This document shows positions 11,220 to 26,200 of a stretch of DNA of 64,000 nt, in pieces. The position numbers and the translations under genes are program-made. Within the stretch, counting starts at the first letter, position 1; every line of letters starts with the position of its first letter. Origin of the DNA: Gorsachius magnificus (Eukaryota > Chordata > Aves > Pelecaniformes > Ardeidae); assembly GCA_034008185.1 (NCBI GenBank), contig CM067082.1:103845311-103909310 (forward strand). Direction: 5' to 3'. The notes under the pieces were generated by a model. It was not told where the DNA came from and did no database searches. It worked only from the letters and a program-made list of their open reading frames with translations.

Positions 11220-14200
11220 GTCAGTTACTGTTTCAGTTTCTTTAATTGTGTCTTAAGAAGAATGCAGTGTATGCGAACTTGCCGATTTTGAAGACGTTAC
11301 AGGGTAACAGGTGAAAAGATTTTTTTTGGGGGGGGGTCTAAGATTTTTTTCTGCTGTTTTCAAGCAGAAAGAACAGTTGAATTTGTGCATGCAGAGGGCT
11401 AAGAAATGTGATCATAATAAAAGAACGTATTTTAATTATATATAACACCATCATGCTCAAACCGCTTGGGCTCAGCAGAGAGACGGCACATTTTCCCCAG
11501 CGTAACTGAGAGCAGAACCCAACCCCGACTAAATACAGCTTTGTAGTTGCCTTCTTGCAACGAAGGGATGTATGTCCTTGGTTTCATTTTGTGGATTGTT
11601 TTCATCAGTGGTATGTGATAATACCAGTTTTATGCAAAGTGAATAGATGAATAATTTCAGACTGCTGTGTGCCGTTACGCTCCCTGGGGGTGCAGGGGGC
11701 AGTGGTGGCAGCGCTGACGAAGCGCTGCTGGGGAGCAGCACTCAATGGCTCTCAGTGTTGTGAACACCAGATGTGAAAATGAAGATGTCCTGAAGAGTTT
11801 ATCATCTACTCCCAATGCAATCCTAAATTCTAAGCTCAATTACTCCTTGCTTTGTTAGACAGACGTTTTGGCTCCGAGGTGATTAATTGTGATTAATTAT
11901 ATAGAAGCTTTCTAATACAAATTAATGCCTACCATGAGCTGCATAAATGCCACCAAGAAAATAGTCTCATTATGCAAGTATGAACTGAGGTATCTGTCAT
12001 CTGTGCGAGCTATCATTTAGAGCTCATATAGAAAGGCACTGGAGGGTGAGAGAACTACACAGTGTAAAAATTGGCTCATGTCAGTGTTTGCAATTTCTGC
12101 CCTGAATCAGTCCTATCCACCACATGCACTTCTGTCCTTCCCATGTAAATACAAACCCTGCATCCTAACTGTTGGGATGCTTATTAACTCTTTTGCATCT
12201 TATGGTAACTTAGCCTTTGTTTTCATCTCTTGGTGTAGAAGGGAGGGAAGTTTCATGGGCCACTGGCCTGTTGTGTAAATCTTTGCTCTCGCCCAAAGGT
12301 GACAATGATGGGAAGTAAAAGAACCCATTTCTCTGAGGAGGATGGTTCCTCCCTCAAATTTCTTGAAGTCAAGAAAAAGGTGGGATTTAGCAGGCCTGAA
12401 GAAGCACCCAGAAGCTTTGAAACTCTGCAGAGATGTTGTATTTTCCCTTTCCCCCCCTTCCTCTTTTCCAAGTATTCTGGGATATCAATGGAGCATTTCT
12501 TTCTTCTTGATTGTCCTTATGCTGCTGCTTATCCTTGCTGTCAATATCCCAGCTGTTTGCACAGCTAGTAACTGTGTTACTAGAAATAAGGGGCATCTGT
12601 AAGGTTCTTATTGCATGCAGAAGGAGCAGCTGGAGCATTCCTGTGAAGAAACAGAGTTTTGGGGGATTTTTTTTTAGCTAAAGGTTCTGAGTGAAATTAA
12701 AAGAGAGAGATGAAACACAAAAAAAATTCTTTTTAAGCAAAATTTTGTCTCAAGTGTTTGTTTTTTCTGTCCTTTGCCAAGAATTTTCCGTAATTTTCAG
12801 CTGAAAGTCTCGCTAAGGAGGATCTTAGCATTTTGTTCTTTTTATTTCCTCCTCCTTTGATGTGCTGAGAGGCAGTAATAAGCAATAAAGGACTCTGCAG
12901 GAACTGCCTGATGCTAAATCCGGATGCGAATGTGACTTGGAGCCAGGGGAGGAATTGGGTAGGGAGGAGCGAGTGCAGAGGAACTACAACTCTCTTGAGG
13001 GGCACATGCAGATTAGGCTAGGTCCACTGGCACACCAAATGAAAAAGGTATATTTATTCAACTAATCACACGTTCTTGCTGTGCTCTGCTGGGCTCACTC
13101 TGAGAGTTCTGTTGTGATCAGTTCTTCAAGTATAAGGGGAAAAAATGCTGCAAAAGCACTGTTTCTGCCATGTTCACCAATAAGAAGCATATAAATTGCT
13201 TAAATTTTCCTAGTTTTGTCCGTGCCTTGATCTACAACTTACTGGCAATGCAAAGATCCAAAGCATTACTATGTGCGTCTGAATGATCACTCTTACTGAT
13301 TAGTACCTTGCAGAACTGATCAGTCAGCCGTCTCTTCTTGGCTTACATTCAGTCCTGCTTCCAAGATTATCTCGGCAACTCTAGAGCCTTCAGAAAAAGA
13401 AAAATTAAATCCTAGGTATTAAAGAATAAAAAGGCAGTCTGGGTGATTGTTCCTTGTGCTGAGGTTCCACCGAACTGTTGATGTGGGCCATTTGGGTGAC
13501 TTCCAAGCAAAACCATCCCTGTCAGACGCTGTTCCATCTTTTACAGTTCCCTCCAGGATTATTTGTCTCCACAGTGATTGCTGACCAAACCAGGCCTTTC
13601 TATGGCAGAGGCAGTTTGAGAGAAGGTCCAAACTTTACTTTTTTTATTGCAGTCTCATTTAGCAGTGATTTGGCTGTTTCCTGGCCATCTCATCTACCTA
13701 CCTTCAGTTTTGAGGAAGGTTGTCACTTCAGTTCTGTGTCTCTTTGTAAGTTGTTTGTAGCTGCTGGTGCCATGTGGGCTCTGGGAATCCTGGTAAGCTG
13801 AAAGCTGTGATAATGGTCTGTTGTGAAAATGGTCTATTTTTCTTGTTTCCCTACCTTATTGAGCCTGCAACACTTGGGATGTCAACTGGTGTTATGGGTA
13901 GAATGATCTCTTTATTAGTACTCTCCAAAGATAATAAATGAGGACTCCCAGTTCGGCTCAGGGAAAGGAAAGAGCATAGTGCTTATTACCCAGGAAACAG
14001 ATAACTGAGAAACTGAAATCTTAACATGCTATTCCTTGCCTGAATACCAGATTGGATGGTGGGTATGTACCAAACTCATCAGAAGGCTCTGTGTAAGGGT
14101 ATGTCCAGCAGACCTATCTGCAGGAAAAGCTCATTTAGGCTCCCCAGTGATCCGTTCCCATCTCTTTCTGAATACAGCTGGATAAGAGCCCCTTCTGGAC

Positions 14201-17200
14201 TTGATAACCCAGAGCTGAATTACCCAGATGAATCATCATGGAGAAACTGAGTCATCCCATGTCTGGAGAGAACAGAACCCAGTGGCTGTTCAGAGCCTCA
14301 GGGCTTTCCGTATCAGAAGCTGCTGCAGCTGAAACCAACGGGAAAAACATTTTGATTTTTAACAGTGAATGCAACTGTTATTCACCGTCCACTTAAGCTG
14401 TAAACTGGAAATGCCACTCTGAATCAAAACTTGTGGAACAAACAAAACATATATAAACTCATATATGACACAGATATTCAGTGTATTGCAAGAAATACCT
14501 GAGGGAATTGGCCGATGTAGTCGCCAAGCCACTCTCCATGATATTTGAAAAATCATGGCAGTCAGGTAAAGTCCCTGGTGACTGGAAGAAGAAGGGAAAC
14601 ATTGTGCCCATTTTCAAAAAGGGTAGAAAGGAAGACCCTGGGAACTACCGACCTATCAGCCTCACCTCTGTGCCTGGGAAGATCATGAAACAGATCCTCC
14701 TAGAAGCTATGCTAAAGCACATGGAGGCCAGGGAGATAATTCGAGATAGCCAGCATGGCTTCACCAAGGGCAAGTCCTGCCTGACGAACCTAGTGACTTT
14801 CTATGATGGTGTGACAACAACAGTAGACAAAGGAAAACCAATGGATGTCATCTATCTGGACTTCTGCAAAGCCTTTGACACGGTCCCCCACAACATCCTT
14901 CTCTCTAAATTGGAGAGCTATGGATTTGATGGGTGGACTTTTTGGTGGATAAGGAACTGGCTGGATGGTCGCATCCAGAGGGTAGTGGTCAATGGCTCGA
15001 TGTCCGGATGGAGACCGGTGATGAGTGGTGTCCCTCGGGGGTCCGTACTGGGACCAGAGCTGTTTAACGTTTTCCTCAATGACTTAGCGAGATCGAATGC
15101 ACCCTCAGCAAGTTTGCAGATGACACCAAACTGAGTGGTGCGGTTGACACACCAGAAGGACGGGATGTCATCCAGAGAGACCTGGACAAGCTGGAGAGGT
15201 GGGCCTGTGTGAACCTCATGAGGTTCAACAAGGCCAAGTGCAAGGTCATGTACCTGGGTTGGGGTAACCCCCAGTATCAGTACAGGCTGGGGGAAGAAAG
15301 GATGGAGAGCAGCCCTGCCGAGAGAGACTTGGGGGTGCTGGTGGATGAAAAGCTGGACATGAGCCGGCAATATGCGCTGGCAGCCCAGAAGGCCAACCGT
15401 ACCCTGGGCTGCATCAGGAGAAGCATGGCCAGCAGGTCGAGGGAGGTGATTCTGCCCCTCTACTCTGCTCTGGTGAGACCTCACCTGGAGTACTGCATCC
15501 AGCTCTGGAGCCCTCAGCACAAGAAGGACATGGAACTGTTGGAGCGGGTCCAGAGGAGGGCTACTAAAATGATCCGAGGGATGGAGCACCTCTCCTGTGA
15601 GGAGAGGCTGAGAGAATTAGGCTTGTTCAGCCTGGAGAAGAGAAGGCTGCGGGGAGACCTGATTGCTGCCTTTCAGTACCTAAAGGGGGCCTATAGGAAA
15701 GATGGGGATAATCTTTTTAGTAGGGCCAGCTGTGTCAGGACAAGGGGTAATGGTTTTAAACTAAAACAGGGTAGGTTTAGACTAGATACAATGAAGAAAT
15801 TCTTTACAATGAGGGTGGTAAAACACTGGAACGGGTTGCCCAGAGAGGTAGTGGAGGCCCCATCCCTGGAAACATTCAAGGACAGGTTGGATGGGACTCT
15901 GAGCAACCTGATCTAGTTAGTGGTGTCCCTGCTCACTGCAGGGGGGTTGGACTAGATGACCTCTAGTGGTCCCTTCCAACCCAAAACATTCTATGATTCT
16001 ATGAAATTTCTTGAGGCTTAGACATTTCTCTTTGCACAGGTAATTGTGGATGTGCTCAGCCTCTTAATTGACCCTAAAGTTCAGAGAGAGGGAGAAGAAG
16101 AGACAGTTCCTGCATATTTCTCCACTGTGAAAATACCAAGTCCATTGGGGTTTTACCTGAAATTTCATCTCTATTCTGTTGTTCAAGCAACTGTATCTTA
16201 CACTTTCTTTTTCTGACAGGAAGTAAAGTAGCTTGCCTCATTTTTGTGAGATCAATATTCTATTTCATGTCTATGCATATTTACATGTAATTATTTTTCC
16301 ATATGTAGCTATGAGGCTTCTTTCATTTTACAGACTATCATTAAAATACTTTTTAATTTTTAAAACCATTATGCATTGTATATGTACACAAAGATATACC
16401 AGTTCCTACTACAAAAGCAGCTGCCCATGACATACTGTCAGAACAAAGTAAAATGTCAAGTGCTCTTGATGCTAGTTTATAGAATTAGGTGAAAATGAAG
16501 AGCCTTTTTTTTGCTGTTGCTGAGTGAGAAGAACCTGCTTCTGTGGACTGCTTAAATTAATGTGTGCCTAACAGTAAAAGCTGCTTATCAGGTGTAATTG
16601 TTAAGGGTCCTGAACAGTTTCAGCCTGCCTAGGTCTTCATTTCACGCAAACATGCTTAGCTACCTTACAGCTGTGGCATGACATTGACTTAAAGTTGTTC
16701 TATGGGACAATTAACATTCATCAAAGCGCTCTTTTTGCTTCAGACGTGCCACTGACTTCTTACAATTCATTAATGACCTAAGACACCAAAGATGAGATTC
16801 ACCACCTATACCAGAGGAGCCTCGCAATGTCTCACCTGGCCCTCAGTGGTCTCTCCAAACAGAGGTACATGGCTCTGCCTGCAGTCCTGTGTCATAGCTG
16901 CTGGCTCCTTGGTCCTCTTGAGCACCACATAACATCTCCAGTGGCAACAGACGCAAGTTTTGGAAGCTGAACCCTGCTCTTGGAGGGTCATCCAGTTCCA
17001 GATTGAAACACCTGAATGTGGGTGTCCATGTTTGAGTTGAGTCTTTCCAGATGCTTGTGCTGAACTGGGCAGTGTGGTCCAGAGGGCCAAGACAGATACC
17101 CATCAGTCACCTGGGGGCATCTGTGGGCCTTAATGGCTCTGATCAGCCCCATCTGGGACCCCTAACCCTGCACATGGGCCTGGGAGTCTCATTTTAGCTT

Positions 17201-20200
17201 AGCCAGTCCCCCCCAAGCCATGTCATAGGCGCACAGGTCCACATGCCTGGGGAACCCCCACTTCAGCTGCATTTCCTGCTGCTTCCATCTGGATCTCTCA
17301 GACTGACCCTGGACCTGGTTCAAACCCCCGCCAGGTCAGGGGATGTCAATGAAGCCTCTTAACCAGCCTCCCGGCCCAGATCCTGCAGGATGGCACCCAT
17401 CAGTGAGGGCATGGCTTGTGCAGGGGTGACTTGTGGCTCCTGGCACAGCCCCACCAACTGAGTTGAGCAGCTGCCCATGAGGGTTTCAAGTGAGTTGTCT
17501 AAATGTTGGCATCTGTTGCCACTTGTAAGGCCCTAGTGTGTCCTCCCTGGCTTCCAAATGCCGTTCAACAAAGCTGGCAGGGCCCTTAGGATAGGTTGTT
17601 TGCCATTTGTGGATGTCTTGCAGGGTAGCGCAAAAGGCACTAGACAGCTATGCTGAGTGAATGGCTTTGGCTTTAGAGTCTTTTTAATTGTCCTCCTGAC
17701 TCCACAGGTTTCACTGAAGAGATCTACATTGGCTCTAAGAGGAGGAGAGGCACCCCACACATGTAGACAGTCATAGGTATCTTAATCTAGAGTTGAATGA
17801 AGGACATGATGAAGAAGGGGAGCTTCAGTATGTGTTGTAATCACATGAAATTCAATGTGTTTTGCAACACCTCCTTTCCTCTGGGAATTATTAGGCATCC
17901 CACATACATATTTGACCATCTTTAAACCTACTTATGTCCTCTCCTTAGACCCCTTATTTTACTGATCTTGTGCGTGGGCTTGAGATGGAAAAAAGAATCC
18001 AGGCAATAAACAAAAAGTGTGAGCATTAAAATTACTCTGACTGGGAGACACTCTTTCCCTTAGCTGATACCCACATTTCCTTGGTTGTCTGTGGAATCCC
18101 ATACTAAACTGCAGGGGATTCTTGATATTTCTGAGACTCCTTTGCTAAACAAAATTGATGACAAATGCTGTCCCTGATAGATCCTCTGAGGTAAGCCAGA
18201 CATAGGAAAGCTCAATCTAGCCTAGTGGGAGGGAGCTTCTCTATTGCCTGCCAAGAAGTAGTTGCAAAGTGCAATCAGAGGGACTACCTCTGACACACCA
18301 TCTCTTCAGGGGCACTCCCAAAGGATACTTCAGATACTGGATGACCACTAAGCCAAATACAAGCAATACAATGTGCAAAGTATTTTGGGGGCTATGAGAG
18401 GCGTTTCTCTGCTGATTACCATTTCATCCAGAAATGTAATAATTATCTTATGTCTGAGGGGCCATTCTTCCCAGGATTAGAAGAGACATAGTGTGCCATT
18501 AAATCTCATCTCAACCTCACTAATTTCCAGTCAGGCAGGATACCCAGGAAGGTGAAGTTGTCTTTTTTATGCTACAAAATTATCTCTGCAGGAACAGCAC
18601 GGATCCATTCCAACTAATTCCTTACTTCAAAGGAGAGAGCGCTGATCTGATGTTTCACTTTTATGATTCTACCTATTGATTGCTCTAAATATAAAGTCTA
18701 AACTGTTGTCACACTGGGCTGGTTTTGATTGCCCCTTGGATATAAACCATTATGCCTCTGGAGCTTTAGTAACTGTGCTAACTGTTTTCTCCTGGGCAGT
18801 GCAATTGAATGATCAAGTTATTTCTGACTATTTTTAAAGCAGATTGGTATATGTTTCTTCAGGAGCCCTGTGGGATAACCGGCCCCGGATATAGTTGACA
18901 TAGCCCAGCTCTGGGATTTAACACATGGACTGAACATGATCCAGTTCACAACAAACAGTTCTGGACACTTTTCTACCAGACCTGTTAATACATAGCTTAT
19001 TTATGTTATTTAAGAATATAGTTATGGATATGAAGCTATAGGTATAAACAGAGGCCTAGTTACATGTTCAGAAAGTCTGGCTTGCCATTTAATATGTATA
19101 GATTACCTTTAGCCATAGACTGGTAGAGTCTGCCCTTGTTGTCTTTGCACACCCCAAATATTCATTAAAACCATTAGTCTGGATCCTACTTTGAGGACAT
19201 GAGTATCCTTGTAGGAAGATGTAATAGGCAATGAAGGTAGGATCCTAGCTTGGGAAGGGAGAGGTTTAGTTGTGAGACAAGAAGGCTGGGATTTCATTTA
19301 AGGAGGGTGCCAAGTATTTTCTGTTTAGTTCTCATCTGAAACAGACACTGTTGGTTCAGTAAAAGCGTTAGGTAGTTAAGCATCACTGCAGGCACAGAGC
19401 TTTCTCACCTGACTACTGTGAGTCACTACTAACGTGGGGCAGAGCTCCCTGGTCTTACTTTTAAAGTTCATCCCTTTTGGATTAGTCCAGATTGTCTGAG
19501 GAGCCTGTTTGATTTGATGCAGTTTACTTCAACTCATCACATTACTTAATAACTGGAACGATGACATTCTTACTCTTGAGCCTTCCTAGTGGCTGGACCA
19601 CCAGTTTGGTGCGGTACTGGGATGCCAAAAACCTCTATGTTTCCAGAGAAGGTTGCAAAATCAACTTCTTTCAAGTGATGCACCAGACATATAATTCAAA
19701 ACCCAAGTCTCTTACAGCTTGTAGAAAGAGAAAAGCAGCAATGTGTTTCTTTAAGAAAAAGATTCCAAAATATGGGAGGCAGTGCTAGAAACAATAAGGA
19801 GACTGAGAAATGGTAAAATAGGGTACCCTGGTATGCAGATATATTTCATACTGAATTATGGACTTGTCCCAGTAGCCTCTTATTTTGTTAAGCTTCACTT
19901 AATGCAATAGTCCTTTGCATTCATACTTCTGAGTTCCCTAAAAGAGCTATCAGTAAATACTGCCTAAAGCGTTCGCAAACAGAGAGGCAGTGCTGCTTGG
20001 CATTGCGGCTAATAACTGCACATTATCATAAAGGATGTCTTCCAGGTGATGCAGTAAATGCCTTCTTTTGAGCTATTTCCCTGACGTCTTAGTGACGGAA
20101 TGACAAAATTCCAGTATTAGTCTTAGAGCAGCATTAATAATTATCTGGTTTGCATTTCTGTGGAGCAGGTTATTAATTAACCTATGCTCAGGGTACAGCA

Positions 20201-23200
20201 CTGACAGTGCTCTTGACTCTCGCTGAAGTGGAGTGATTTATTTGGTTTTGGTATCAAGCACATGCGGTGCTGACCTTTCCTGTAAAGATGTATTGTGTTT
20301 ACATCCTGTATGTGACATGATAGAAAAATCAAACTCCTCTGTTCTTCTGGAAAACTGTGAATAAATTATGCCTTGCAAATAGGTCATCCGATTCCAGCTT
20401 TCATGGAGGCAAGGTGGCCTTTAATTTCTGAGTGAAAGCAATGATTTTTCTAACACATCAGGAAACAAAAGCTGGTAAGACACAAACCATGCTTTTTATG
20501 GGTTTAGTCATTAAATTTTTGTAGGTCTCGTCAGTCTTCAAGCCAACTGTGCTGTGGCTCCCTTTGTCTTAATTCCAGTACTAAGACATGCTTAAATACT
20601 ATTCTTTAAAAAGAAAACCAAAGCTAACCATGTACAAGAATCAGTAGTACTGGAAAGGCTTAATGCTGCTGTAAACCTCTGTAAGACCTGTGGCTGTAGG
20701 TGACAAGATCCTGAAACACTGAGCCTCCTTTACCTCACTGGGTGCACGTGTTCTTTACTGGCTACATGACGCTGGCCATGTTGTAAGACCAGAGAGTATA
20801 AAAGGAGAGCTGACAGTGGCACGGACTGTGTGCTACAGTCTTCAGGGTAACTAGTGGTCATTCAGGACATCACTGTGGAGAGCTGTGTCAATTTTCCTAA
20901 TGAGGGATGTTGTTTGGGGTTGTTAGCATGCCTCCCTTGCTCTTAAGTGCAGTTTAACAGGATTGCCTGACAGGTTTCTGGAAATTTGTATGTTGAGTTT
21001 GACCAGATGAGCTAGGAGTAGTGATTTCTGGTGCTGGAGTCTGCTGAGAATGTGGTCGCTGTTATCAAGTAACCTGATTGTGAGATGTTTGCTATTAAGT
21101 ATGCTACTGAGATTTCTCTCCAGAGTTTTCTTGCATGTTATGAAACTCTTGACTCATTTTGCTGCCTCATGTAGAAAAATAAAAGAAATTATGAAATTAT
21201 AAAGGAAGCATCAGTGCTCTCTTGGGTAATCTCATTTCAGAGGAGCACAACATCTGCAAAATGACACCTACTTTTCATTCTCCTTCAAGAAGCTGCATCT
21301 CAATTAACAAAATTGATGGCCTTAATAAAGATACTTAGAGCAGTGGTTTCAGAGCCACCAGATGCTTTCATCTGTTAGACCAGAAAGGAAAAAAAGTGTG
21401 TCAGTAAGCATCGAGAAGGGGGAGTGTTAAATATGTAGCAATCTTAAAAACAGTACTTTTTAAAACTGCTATGGTTTGCCATGGTTTGCAAGGTACGCAG
21501 AGCCAGCAATGCAGTGTTTTCATCCTGTGAATATTAGTTAGTCTGTTAGGTGAAAAAAGTGTATCTGCATTCACTAATAGCAAGTTTACTATAGTAAAAT
21601 GTGTAGACCAGAGGCATGTTTTGCATAATTCACAGGGCTGAGGACTTCTGATGCAAATTTTTATTTCTGGTAGTTTTTAGAAAGATCTAATTCCATTGCC
21701 ATTGAAACTGAGAGATTTGCTCCCAAATGCAGTGGGAGCTGGCCCTTGCCCATGGGTGCTTTAATGTCACGTGCCATACAACGTTTGCTAACAAGGGAAA
21801 ATTCGTATGGCTCTATGCTGCTTAGATATTTCAGTGGCTTGTGACCTGTTAATAACCTAGACTTAGGGAGATTCGTGCTAAAATTATTGTTTTGAATGAA
21901 TTGTCAGAATTCATAACAGCACATATGGCAAAATATTTGCATCATGCTTTTTATTGCTTTGACTTTTTCTTCTACATTTCCCTGAGCAGCGATTGCTGAT
22001 GACTCATGATGCTAACCAGCCACAATAGATCTCATAGTAGTTTAGGGTACCAGTCATAAAACTACATAGCAGTACAGTTATAAACATGGTGTTTGAGCAA
22101 TGCATGTCCCTTCCATTCCATTCCATTCGTGGTGTGCTAGTTAGTGAAAAAATGGTGTGTGTATGAGTAAATATAGGCCTTTTACTGGACATGATGACAG
22201 CTAACAGGGTTCTGAGCCTTCCGGCTGTGATTTGCTGCTTCTGAAACATCAGAAATTCTTCAGTAACTAAAAATTGCTATTGTGTGGGCACCTCTTCAGC
22301 TGGACCACAATGAAGAATTGAGGCGCTGTGAGTATCTACTTCCCATTTTCACCACAAGCTAAGAGGCTATACTAGTGCTCAGGCCAAAGAAGATATGGAT
22401 TGGAAAGACGATTTCTATACTTTCATGTGGCTTCTCAGAGTACCAGGGATCCTCCCAGGAGGAGACTGGCATGCATAAAAGAGGAACTTCCCTCCTCTTT
22501 CTGCTGCATGTTTACCAATACTCCTCTTCAGATCTTAGAGAGAGAAATTCTGCCCGCTGGTTCAATCTCCTTTCCTCTGTAGCACTGTTGTTCACTTAAT
22601 GCCTTGCTCTGTGGAAAGCCGACAGCTTCTGTCATCTCTCTACCTCCCATTCTAGCATGGAAAGAAGTAGAAAAAGTCAGCTTCTGAAGTGTTAGGGTGC
22701 TACCATGCTATGTAGGACAATAAAATGTGTTGTTATGATGTGTTAGGGTGGTACTTTTTACTAAACAGTATGAAGATGTACATGTATATATTTTCTTAAG
22801 GGCCACAGCATCAAGCTACCACTACTTTCAGAACTTTCTATTGTGTTGTAAGTAATTAAGCCTGAGGTTTAATCCACTGGTTACTCAACTGGTGCCTGTC
22901 TGGCTCCTGCTTTGATATATAACTTTGATCCTGAACCAAGGGAAGGATTCACCCTTCCTTGGAGCATCAAATATGGTCCCAAACCAGAGACAGATTAGTG
23001 GCCTGAGGCTGCTGTGTTCTTGCTGCTACTCAGCAGCTTCTCGGATAATCACCCTGGTGGGTCTATTCCTGGGCTCAGAATTTAGTTGATTAATGGATTT
23101 CGGTTTGAAAAGGAGTTTTGCTTCAGATCAAATTAGTGCAAAAGCAACCTTCTCCTTGTTGAATCCATAAAGTGAACCCAGTTCGCCCACTCAGGGAATT

Positions 23201-26200
23201 TTACCTTTTAAATTCTTCAATATTTCCAGGACCTTAAAACATTTGTTCTCTTCTTATGGTGCATTGAAATGTGGGGGCTTTTGATCCAGTTCTAAAAGCC
23301 TCCAGTTCCCTGCAAGGAGCGGGGAGAGGCAAGCGAGTTTGGTGGATGTAATCTGCAAGTGTGTGTACTGGGGAGGCAAGTGAGTATTTTTTGAGCACTA
23401 CCATTTGGATTTACGTGGCTGCAGGTAAGATGGATTCTAAGCTCCAGACAGTCCCTTTCGACCTGAATTTCTTATGATCCTCTGTGTCAGAATGCTCTGA
23501 ACATCGCAGCCACTGATGGCAAATCCTTTACTGACATCAGAAGTCCTTTGACTTAAGTGGAGTTACAACAGCTTACACGAGTTGAGACTGCCTTCTAAAG
23601 TATTCACACATGCAGCCTCTTGGGTTCTAACTTTCACACAAAATATATGAGAAGAACTCCAAAGCAGTCAGTCATATTTTGCAGCTGATTTTTCCATATG
23701 GTGTAGCTGTATGTGAGAAAATGTGACTGCAAGCTGATATTCCTATCCTATGGTTTCCAACTGCTTAAATAAATAATTCGAAGGATATTGGGAACCGATA
23801 CATGTGGAGTGTTTCCAAAGTCTTCAGGCTATTGAAGGTGTCCTGGACAACAGCTTTTAGCAATAAAGTATGTGCTATAGTGTAGCACAGATTTTATTGC
23901 AAATCCTAGGAGCTGTGAAGTCCGACTTGTCAGAAATAAAGTAAAGCAACCCATTTTGTTTTGTCTATTCTGAGTTTTTGAAAGGCTATTGGTATAAGAT
24001 AAAGACCATTTTGATGTATTTGCCAAAGAAACAGCTAAGATTTCACCGCAGACAGCAAAATGTACTAGCCAAGCTAATAAAATAACTAATGCTATTGTTT
24101 TTTAGTAGTTATTTGCTTGCAAAATGTTAAAATACTTTGCAAAAGTAGGGAAAATATTTGCAAAAGTAGTAAGCCATTTATGTAAGGGCATGAATTTTCT
24201 GTAAGTCTAGACTGACCTCATTTGAGTGGTTTCAAATGGAGGTGATTTTACTTCTTTGTGTTTCAGGTTAGGACATTGGCCAGGCTGACTTGAACTGGAC
24301 CTTGGCTGTAAAATATACCTGTCTTTCTTTAGCTGGAATTCTTCCCTGTGCAGATGACTGATAAAATAAAACCAGACATTTTAGCCTAGAGAGTACGCTA
24401 TGCATAGCATCTTGGCCAGGCCACCTTTTCTGTACAAAACTGTGCATGCTTGCAATGTGTGACACTATCAACCAGATAGCTCCTGAAATTGCTTTTTGTT
24501 GTCAAGTTTGACATACTGTATGCATGTTTTAAGGCATAAAATGTAACTGAAATGTGTTTTCACTTCCTTTCTTTTTATTGTTTTTTCCTTTGCAGGCAGA
24601 GGGTTCCAGGCTCCAGAGAGAACTGAGAGGATATTTAGCAGCCATCAAAGGTGTTTTTTAAGTTTCACATTGTGTTCTCATAAAGCAAACTTTTTAAAAA
24701 AATTGAGACAAGTAGGCTTATTTAAAGCATAGAAAGACAAATACAAGTAATACTGTTTTTGTTGTTAGTAGTCCACATTTCTGCTTTGGGTCTGGCACAG
24801 GCTCTTTAGCCTGTTGCTAGGGATTCTGCATCTTTGATGTCAACTTATGTGCGTACAGTCTTGCATGCATGGCTGATCCTTGGCTGTCCTTTGTGTGCAG
24901 GACTCCTGCCCAGATTCTCATGTTGCATGCATTTTGAGCGCCCACAAAATCTATGCATCTTGTTACTCATCTTTGTAATTGCTAGAAAATTAAATACCCC
25001 ATGCAAAGCAAGGGATTGCTTGACCTCCACAACTGTAGCATTTCCATCCAGGTATTATTAGTTGGATCATGAGCTCTTCCCTCCAAAACTACATTCCCTG
25101 TGATGACGTAATTTCTCATGTATTTCTGCTGCTTAATCCATTTTTTCTAAGTTTAAAAATCAGATGTGATCTCTTTTGATACTACATTGAAAATCCAAGT
25201 AGCAGAAGCGCACTGGTCAGCACTTAAATATCAGAGATTAAGTAAACAGCTATTTAAATTCTATTGGACATTTGTAAATCCAGCACACTCAACTTAGCAC
25301 CATACACAGAATGTTCTCTTTCTCATGCTGCCTCTCTTTGGAGGATTTGGAGGCCAGGTGCTAAAGGGAAAGGAATAAGAGTTGGCAACTGACAGAGAGG
25401 CAGTAATGGCTGAGAGAGAGAGAGAGAGAGATGTGATAAATATATATATGTGTGTGTGTGTGTATATTTTTAAACTGGCTCCAGTCCAGTAGGAAAAATG
25501 TTACAAACCAGTATTAACATCCCTGGAAATCACCGTGTCATAATAAAGCTTCAGCAGCTGTTGACAGGCAGGGAAGAAACGTCCTTTTGATGGAATTGTA
25601 GAATGGGGAACAAAGCAGTACCTTAATTTCTCTGACCATTATTTGCTGGGTGGGCTGGGCAAGGAAAATCCTGTACCAGGCAAGAAGTATTTTGCCTTGT
25701 AGGGATTTGAACAATGTCTTTTGTTCTTAGAGGAAATTTCAGCATCGGTCATTTTTTTGGGACCCACTTCATGCTGATTTTGCATTCTTATTTTTCAATC
25801 ATCCCTTCCCCACACTGAGAAGCAGCGTGATGAGGCTGTTTGTTGGCCAGATGGCTTTTCTGTCACGTAGGCTGACTGTTTACATGCTGCTTTGATTTCC
25901 GTGTTGGTGACAACAATCCTCCTCTCCATGTTTCATTTTCTCTCTCTTCATTTCCTAGTACTTTGTGCATCTGTGGTCCTTTTGCTGGTTTACTGTCTAG
26001 TGGGCTACTCTTTGCACCAAGTTTTGTTTTTAAGTTGGCATGAAATTTTTCATTGTGCAACTTTTGCCTTTTTAGCTAAGCTTTTCTGTTCAGTATCTTT
26101 CTCTTGTTGCAGCCTGTAAGTCCATATCTGAAAATAATTTGGACTGACTTCCTTACTGAGAATGAAGAGTGTTTGCTAACACCTCAGTATCTTCATGGCT

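Larger units (their letters stand above)
11220..24595 (+). other. AMPH intron 2
   Basis: The longest complete intron in the window, 13.4 kb. Contents: a tandem PBX/HOX-like site (11879-11902), a 5'-truncated CR1 LINE (about 14490-16003), a GC-rich block (about 16800-17480) and otherwise unremarkable AT-rich sequence. No other gene or RNA was recognised. Confidence 0.9.

Noticed and set aside
14918..15589. 223-codon minus-strand open frame.
   Set aside because: It is the antisense shadow of the CR1 reverse-transcriptase region.
22105..22128. Three CCATT units, like human satellite (CATTC)n.
   Set aside because: Too short to be more than chance.
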